A stretch of 8,451 bases of DNA from JAUWQU01 sp964564285 (GTDB lineage: Bacteria > Planctomycetota > Phycisphaerae > SM23-33), in NCBI GenBank assembly GCA_964564285.1, contig CAZMBZ010000239.1, positions 1-8,451 on the forward strand. Reading direction: 5' to 3'. Below, piece by piece: positions 6,680 through 8,451 of this stretch. The position numbers and the translations under genes were made by a program. Position 1 is the first letter of the stretch; every line of letters begins with the position of its first letter. Below the pieces are notes generated by a model, which worked only from the letters and a program-made list of their open reading frames with translations, searched no databases and was not told where the DNA came from.

Positions 6680-7776
6680 TATTCCTCTTGAGTCTGGGCG
6701 ATTTCGGCGATTTCTTTCATTCGGTCGGCAATGGGGAGGTGCTGGGTGCAACGGGCTTCGCACTGGCCACAGGCGATGCACTCGGCGGCCTGGTCGGCGG
6801 ACTCGCTCCAATGCCACTTCAGGCGGTTGAGCACGTGTTTGGGGTCATCGCCCTGGAGCATGCGATGGTTGTAGGCGTCCATCATTGCCGGGATGTTGAT
6901 GCCCTTGGGGCACGGCAGGCAGTAGCCGCAGCCCGTGCAGAAACCGTCGAAGGACTCGCCGATGCGATCCCTGACGGCCTGGACATGTTCGGTGTCATAC
7001 GGCTTGAAGTTTTCCACGGCCGCACACGCCTGGTCCACGTGGTCGGTGGTCGTAAAGCCGACAAGGGCGGTGGATATTTCCGGCTGGGATACGTTGAATC
7101 GCAGCGCGGCGGCGACGACGGATTTGTCGGCCTGGCCTTTGATGAAGTCGAATCGCTCGGGGAATTGCGGAATGAGCCCGCCGCCGAGCGGATTCATTGT
7201 GGCCACGCCCAGCCCAAGCCGGCCTGCGGTGCGGATGGCGTGCTCGCGGAATGGGAAGTTTATCGCGCAATAGCCGAGCGTTACGCCCTCGAAGCAGCCC
7301 TCTTCGAGTACGGAGCTGAGCTGTTCGCCCGGCAAGTGCGACGAGACCACGACGTGCTCGACGAGGCCTTCTTCCTTTGCCTTCAGCAGGGCCTTGACGG
7401 CGCCGCCGTCCTTTCGCTGCTGCCACTGCTCGGGCTTGACCAGGCACCATATGTGGAAGAAGGTGATTCGCTCGAGCCCCAATCGCTTCAGCGTACGTTC
7501 GAGGCTGGACCGCAGTGTATCGCCGTCCGGGCTCATGCACTTGCTGGAGGAGTAGAAAGTGCCAGGCTTCATCTGGGCGAAGGCTGCGCCCATGATTTCT
7601 TCGCTCTTGTCGGCGCAGTAACCGGGGGCGGTGTCGAAGTAATTCACGCCCTTGCGGTATGCGTGCATGACCACCTCGGCCGAACCGTCGATGTCCTGCG
7701 GGTCGGCGAAACGCATCCCGCCGAAACTTATCGCGGAAACTTCCTTACCTGTCTTGCCGTATGGTTTGTACCACAT
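6680..7776 (-). CDS. Aldo/keto reductase with two C-terminal 4Fe-4S motifs, C-terminus lost in gap
   Basis: This is a predicted oxidoreductase of the COG1453 type: an AKR (beta/alpha)8 barrel plus a ferredoxin-like tail. 365 residues are visible. The AKR catalytic tetrad is complete: Asp48 and Tyr53 (NYFDTAPGY), Lys79 (YSSSK) and His108 (FFHIW). Two Cys motifs follow, CTGCGYCLPCP (280-290) and CIACGQCEARC (333-343), the pattern for two 4Fe-4S clusters. The substrate is unknown. Such proteins are cytoplasmic, and the clusters suggest electron transfer from a partner rather than only NAD(P)H. The start at 7776 (MWYKPYGKTGKEVSAISFGGM) is where AKR homology begins, with GAGAGG about 10 bases upstream. 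A frame extension to ATG 7881 lacks a binding site and looks non-coding. The family is normally about 375-400 residues, so only a short end is missing. Confidence 0.93.
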
Positions 7777-7895
7777 TGTCGCAGAGCCTCTCGTATTCAA
7801 TAGGACGCGCCGATTGCCCGCCGACTTCCGAGAACGCTCGATGGCATCGCGGGCGGGTATCGTAATTTTTTGCCGCATCATCGGCGGGTCACATC

Positions 7896-7925
7896 ATACT
7901 ATGAGCGTTCAGCCGACGGAATCAA
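7896..7925 (-). promoter_or_regulatory. Candidate promoter for the aldo/keto reductase gene
   Basis: Read on the minus strand, TTGATT (7925-7920, 4 of 6) and TAGTAT (7901-7896, 4 of 6) are separated by 18 bp. This would give a leader of roughly 110 bases before the ATG at 7776. The match is weak. Confidence 0.25.
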
Positions 7926-7934
7926 CTTTCTCCT

Positions 7935-7952
7935 TACATGTCAGTACCTGTA
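7935..7952. promoter_or_regulatory. Imperfect TACA/TGTA dyad, possible BlaI-type operator
   Basis: The 18-bp element has TACA at one end and TGTA at the other, plus internal GT/AC matches, giving a partial dyad. BlaI/MecI repressors bind TACA-N2-TGTA-type sites. Here the half-sites are 10 bases apart, wider than the classical operator, so assignment is tentative. TACATG recurs at 8070-8075, just beyond the candidate promoter. Confidence 0.25.
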
Positions 7953-8034
7953 TCTTGGTATGTGGCACGGACCCGGGCCAGTTTTGGATCTTGGCGTCTT
8001 GTGAGGGGTGGGTGCCAATTCTCTAATATTTGCG

Positions 8035-8064
8035 TTGACGCCCGGGGCATGTTGTGCCAATGAT
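8035..8064 (+). promoter_or_regulatory. Candidate promoter for the BlaI/M56-like gene
   Basis: TTGACG (8035-8040, 5 of 6 to the -35 consensus) is followed after 18 bp by AATGAT (8059-8064, 4 of 6). The leader to the ATG at 8126 would be about 55 bases. The GGCA-N5-TGCC inverted repeat (8046-8058) lies in the spacer, where a repressor would block transcription. Confidence 0.35.
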
Positions 8065-8125
8065 TTAGCTACATGCTGGGAACCGCCACGGGGCCCCGGC
8101 GTCTAATCGGCTGAAAGGGGTACTT

Positions 8126-8451
8126 ATGACGACTAGGCCAGAGTCGCAGCTCAGCCGCCGCAAGCGGCAGATCATGGACATCATCTACGCCAGCGGCTGC
8201 AAGGCATCCAACTACGCCCAGCACCTGCTGGAAGTCGTCCGGTCGTTGCACTCGGTCCGCTGCCTGTCTCCGGTGGACGTGGCCATGGCCCGCAAGAGCC
8301 AGCTCGATCGCCGGAGGCTGGCCATCCTCGACGGCCGCCGCAATCGCCGCGCCATCACCCGCCTGAGCGTGGTCCTCGCCGCCGCGATCCTGGCCATTGC
8401 CACCGTCGTGTCCCTGGTGGCCATGAAAGCCACCGCGCCGGAGGCCAAGCC
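8126..8451 (+). CDS. BlaI N-terminus joined in frame to late M56 (BlaR1-like) domain; runs off right edge
   Basis: 108 complete codons are visible with no stop. Residues 1-21 (SRRKRQIMDIIY, 10-21) read like the start of a BlaI/MecI-type winged-helix repressor. From about residue 22 the sequence instead resembles the part of BlaR1/M56 metallopeptidases that follows the zinc site: ASGCKASNYAQHLLEVVRSL (22-41), MARKSQLDRRRLAILD (54-69), then a membrane segment (about 80-100). The rest of the BlaI helix-turn-helix and the M56 HExxH region are absent. In intact loci blaI lies just upstream of blaR1, so this looks like an internal in-frame deletion that fused the two, or an assembly collapse. The start has AAAGGGG (8114-8120) 5 bases before the ATG. 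As it stands it should be neither a DNA-binding repressor nor a protease. A homology search is needed to confirm both halves. Confidence 0.7.
   Translation, partial: MTTRPESQLSRRKRQIMDIIYASGCKASNYAQHLLEVVRSLHSVRCLSPVDVAMARKSQLDRRRLAILDGRRNRRAITRLSVVLAAAILAIATVVSLVAMKATAPEAK

Larger units (their letters stand above)
7777..8125. other. Divergent intergenic region between reductase and BlaI/M56-like gene
   Basis: This 349-bp stretch has no convincing gene. It separates divergently transcribed genes and holds candidate promoters in both directions, an imperfect TACA...TGTA dyad (7935-7952), a GGCA-N5-TGCC inverted repeat (8046-8058) and an 8-base direct repeat GTGCCAAT (8012-8019 and 8054-8061). 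It is visibly more AT-rich around 7915-8070 than the flanking genes. Confidence 0.7.

Noticed and set aside
5869..7803. 644-codon open frame on the plus strand
   Set aside because: It runs antisense to both comF and the aldo/keto reductase and through the N gap. It is a GC-rich shadow frame.
7777..7881. Longer start for the aldo/keto reductase at ATG 7881
   Set aside because: AKR homology begins at 7776, which has an upstream GAGAGG. The extension is basic, lacks a binding site and likely lies in the leader.
1..8451. Search for tRNA, rRNA, CRISPR array, insertion sequence or terminal repeats
   Set aside because: I saw no regularly spaced repeats, cloverleaf, transposase motif or paired inverted termini. 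The recombinase is a housekeeping Xer type rather than a phage or integron integrase.

Overview
The window is GC-rich bacterial DNA with dense protein-coding genes and one 100-N assembly gap at 6580-6679. The gene set suggests a member of the Planctomycetota, possibly Phycisphaerae-like. The reasons are a DUF3467 protein, a polytopic 'DGR' membrane protein with a helical tail, a BlaI/M56-type element, and XerC and TatC variants with acidic insertions. This placement is inference from family recall, not from a search.

Layout from left to right. (1) Minus strand, 1-1168: a 74-codon small gene followed within 2 bases by a xerC-type tyrosine recombinase that runs off the left edge. (2) Plus strand, 1457-2623: tatC, the core subunit of the twin-arginine translocase, carrying an unusual 139-residue, roughly half Asp/Glu, cytoplasmic N-terminal extension. 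(3) Minus strand, 2713-5205: an 830-residue membrane protein of GT-C-like architecture with a C-terminal helical-repeat region. (4) Minus strand, 5279-5644: a DUF3467 protein, followed by a strong intrinsic terminator that ends only a few bases before the start of gene 3. (5) Minus strand, 5857-6579: a comF-type phosphoribosyltransferase, cut at its 5' end by the N gap. (6) Minus strand, 6680-7776: an aldo/keto reductase with two C-terminal 4Fe-4S motifs, cut at its 3' end by the gap. (7) Plus strand, 8126 to the right edge: a gene whose first ~20 codons read as the start of a BlaI-type repressor, then switch in frame to the late part of a BlaR1/M56 metallopeptidase domain.

The genes look like mostly independent housekeeping units (chromosome dimer resolution, protein export, Fe-S oxidoreductase) rather than one pathway. 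No defence system, CRISPR array, tRNA, rRNA or insertion sequence was recognised. The items most worth a second look are the BlaI-BlaR1 junction, the acidic TatC tail, the terminator placed against a start codon, and the small gene apparently coupled to xerC. The gap makes two unrelated genes read as one open frame, which should not be annotated as a single protein.
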